This document shows, in pieces, positions 4,895-5,020 of a DNA stretch of 5,020 bases. Location: assembly GCA_030627085.1 (NCBI GenBank), contig DAOUSS010000128.1, forward strand, positions 1-5,020, written 5' to 3'. A program made the position numbers and the translations under genes. The DNA is from Candidatus Stahliibacteriota bacterium. GTDB lineage: Bacteria; Hydrothermota; UBA3073. How positions within the stretch are numbered: the first letter of the stretch is position 1; each line of letters starts with the position of its first letter. Below the pieces are notes generated by a model that was given only the letters and a program-made list of their open reading frames with translations, did not search any database and was not told where the DNA came from.

Positions 4895-4988
4895 CAACCA
4901 CAGACGAACCCTGTTAAATAAAAACCATTTTAGGAATGCGGTGACTTTTATTTTTGACTTATTTAACAGGGTGAACACAGAACTTCAC
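4895..4988. repeat. AC-rich dispersed repeat split by palindrome copy 4
   Basis: AACCACAGACGA (about 4896-4907) and GAACACAGAACTTCACTG (about 4973-4990) look like the two halves of an ACCACAGA..AACACAG repeat. Between them lies the palindrome at 4908-4972. The arrangement parallels that at 3451-3500. It sits directly upstream of merR. Confidence 0.55.
4908..4972. repeat. Palindromic repeat, CCCYG family, copy 4 (long loop)
   Basis: Left arm 4908-4921 (ACCCTGTTAAATAA) pairs perfectly with right arm 4959-4972 (TTATTTAACAGGGT). The 37-base loop contains GCGGTGAC and AT-rich runs. The arms are those of the other family copies, but the loop is much longer. It lies about 30 bases upstream of the merR start codon, so it may be in or near that gene's promoter; I could not find a convincing -35/-10 pair there. 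Confidence 0.8.
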
Positions 4989-5020
4989 TGAAAAATCAAA
5001 AAGCAAATATCAAAAATCAA
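4989..5020. repeat. AT-rich short tandem repeat at window edge
   Basis: ATCAAAAAGCAAAT (4995-5008) is followed by ATCAAAAATCAA (5009-5020), tandem units of an ATCAAAAA motif that runs off the window. It is low-complexity DNA with no coding signal. Confidence 0.5.

Noticed and set aside
218..4972. CRISPR array or integrated element with attachment sites
   Set aside because: The repeats are few, widely spaced, in both orientations and without regular spacers. No cas, integrase or transposase gene is present, and the tRNA 3' end is not duplicated in the window.

Overview
The window reads like a chromosomal stretch from a diderm (Gram-negative-type) bacterium with an AT-rich genome, probably one known mainly from metagenomes. 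An Omp85/BamA-type outer-membrane protein shows that an outer membrane is present. The intergenic DNA is crowded with short palindromes and AC-rich or AT-rich dispersed repeats, a style I associate with uncultivated candidate phyla. I cannot name a phylum from the sequence alone.

Layout, left to right. Positions 1-294 hold no gene I can support, only hairpin-forming repeats. A good sigma-70-type promoter (295-323) precedes a two-gene plus-strand unit: a one-helix small membrane protein (398-511), then a 475-residue sodium:solute symporter of the SSS family (545-1972). The small protein has the size, build and position of the accessory peptides often encoded just upstream of such transporters. 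All the other genes are on the minus strand. A 442-residue Omp85-type protein with two POTRA domains (2100-3428) is bracketed by inverted copies of a 51-base repeat. A membrane-anchored class I SAM-dependent methyltransferase (3794-4306) follows. The last unit, read leftward, is a short MerR-family regulator (4574-4879), a tRNA-Pro(GGG) 12 bases downstream of it (4488-4561), a cluster of hairpins, and a rho-independent terminator (4335-4364).

How the genes work together. The small peptide and the symporter very probably form one inner-membrane transport unit; its substrate cannot be read from the sequence. merR and the tRNA are probably one transcript ended by the terminator. The Omp85 protein and the methyltransferase stand alone, each on the minus strand and separated by 365 bases of repeats, and I see no functional link between them.

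The most unusual content is non-coding. At least four copies of a palindrome share CCCYG/CRGGG ends but differ in the inner stem, with paired changes that keep the stem intact. Two of them appear to sit inside another dispersed repeat. A second inverted-repeat family flanks the Omp85 gene and supplies its stop codon. A third hairpin family lies between the tRNA and its terminator. No CRISPR array, transposase, phage gene or defence system is visible.
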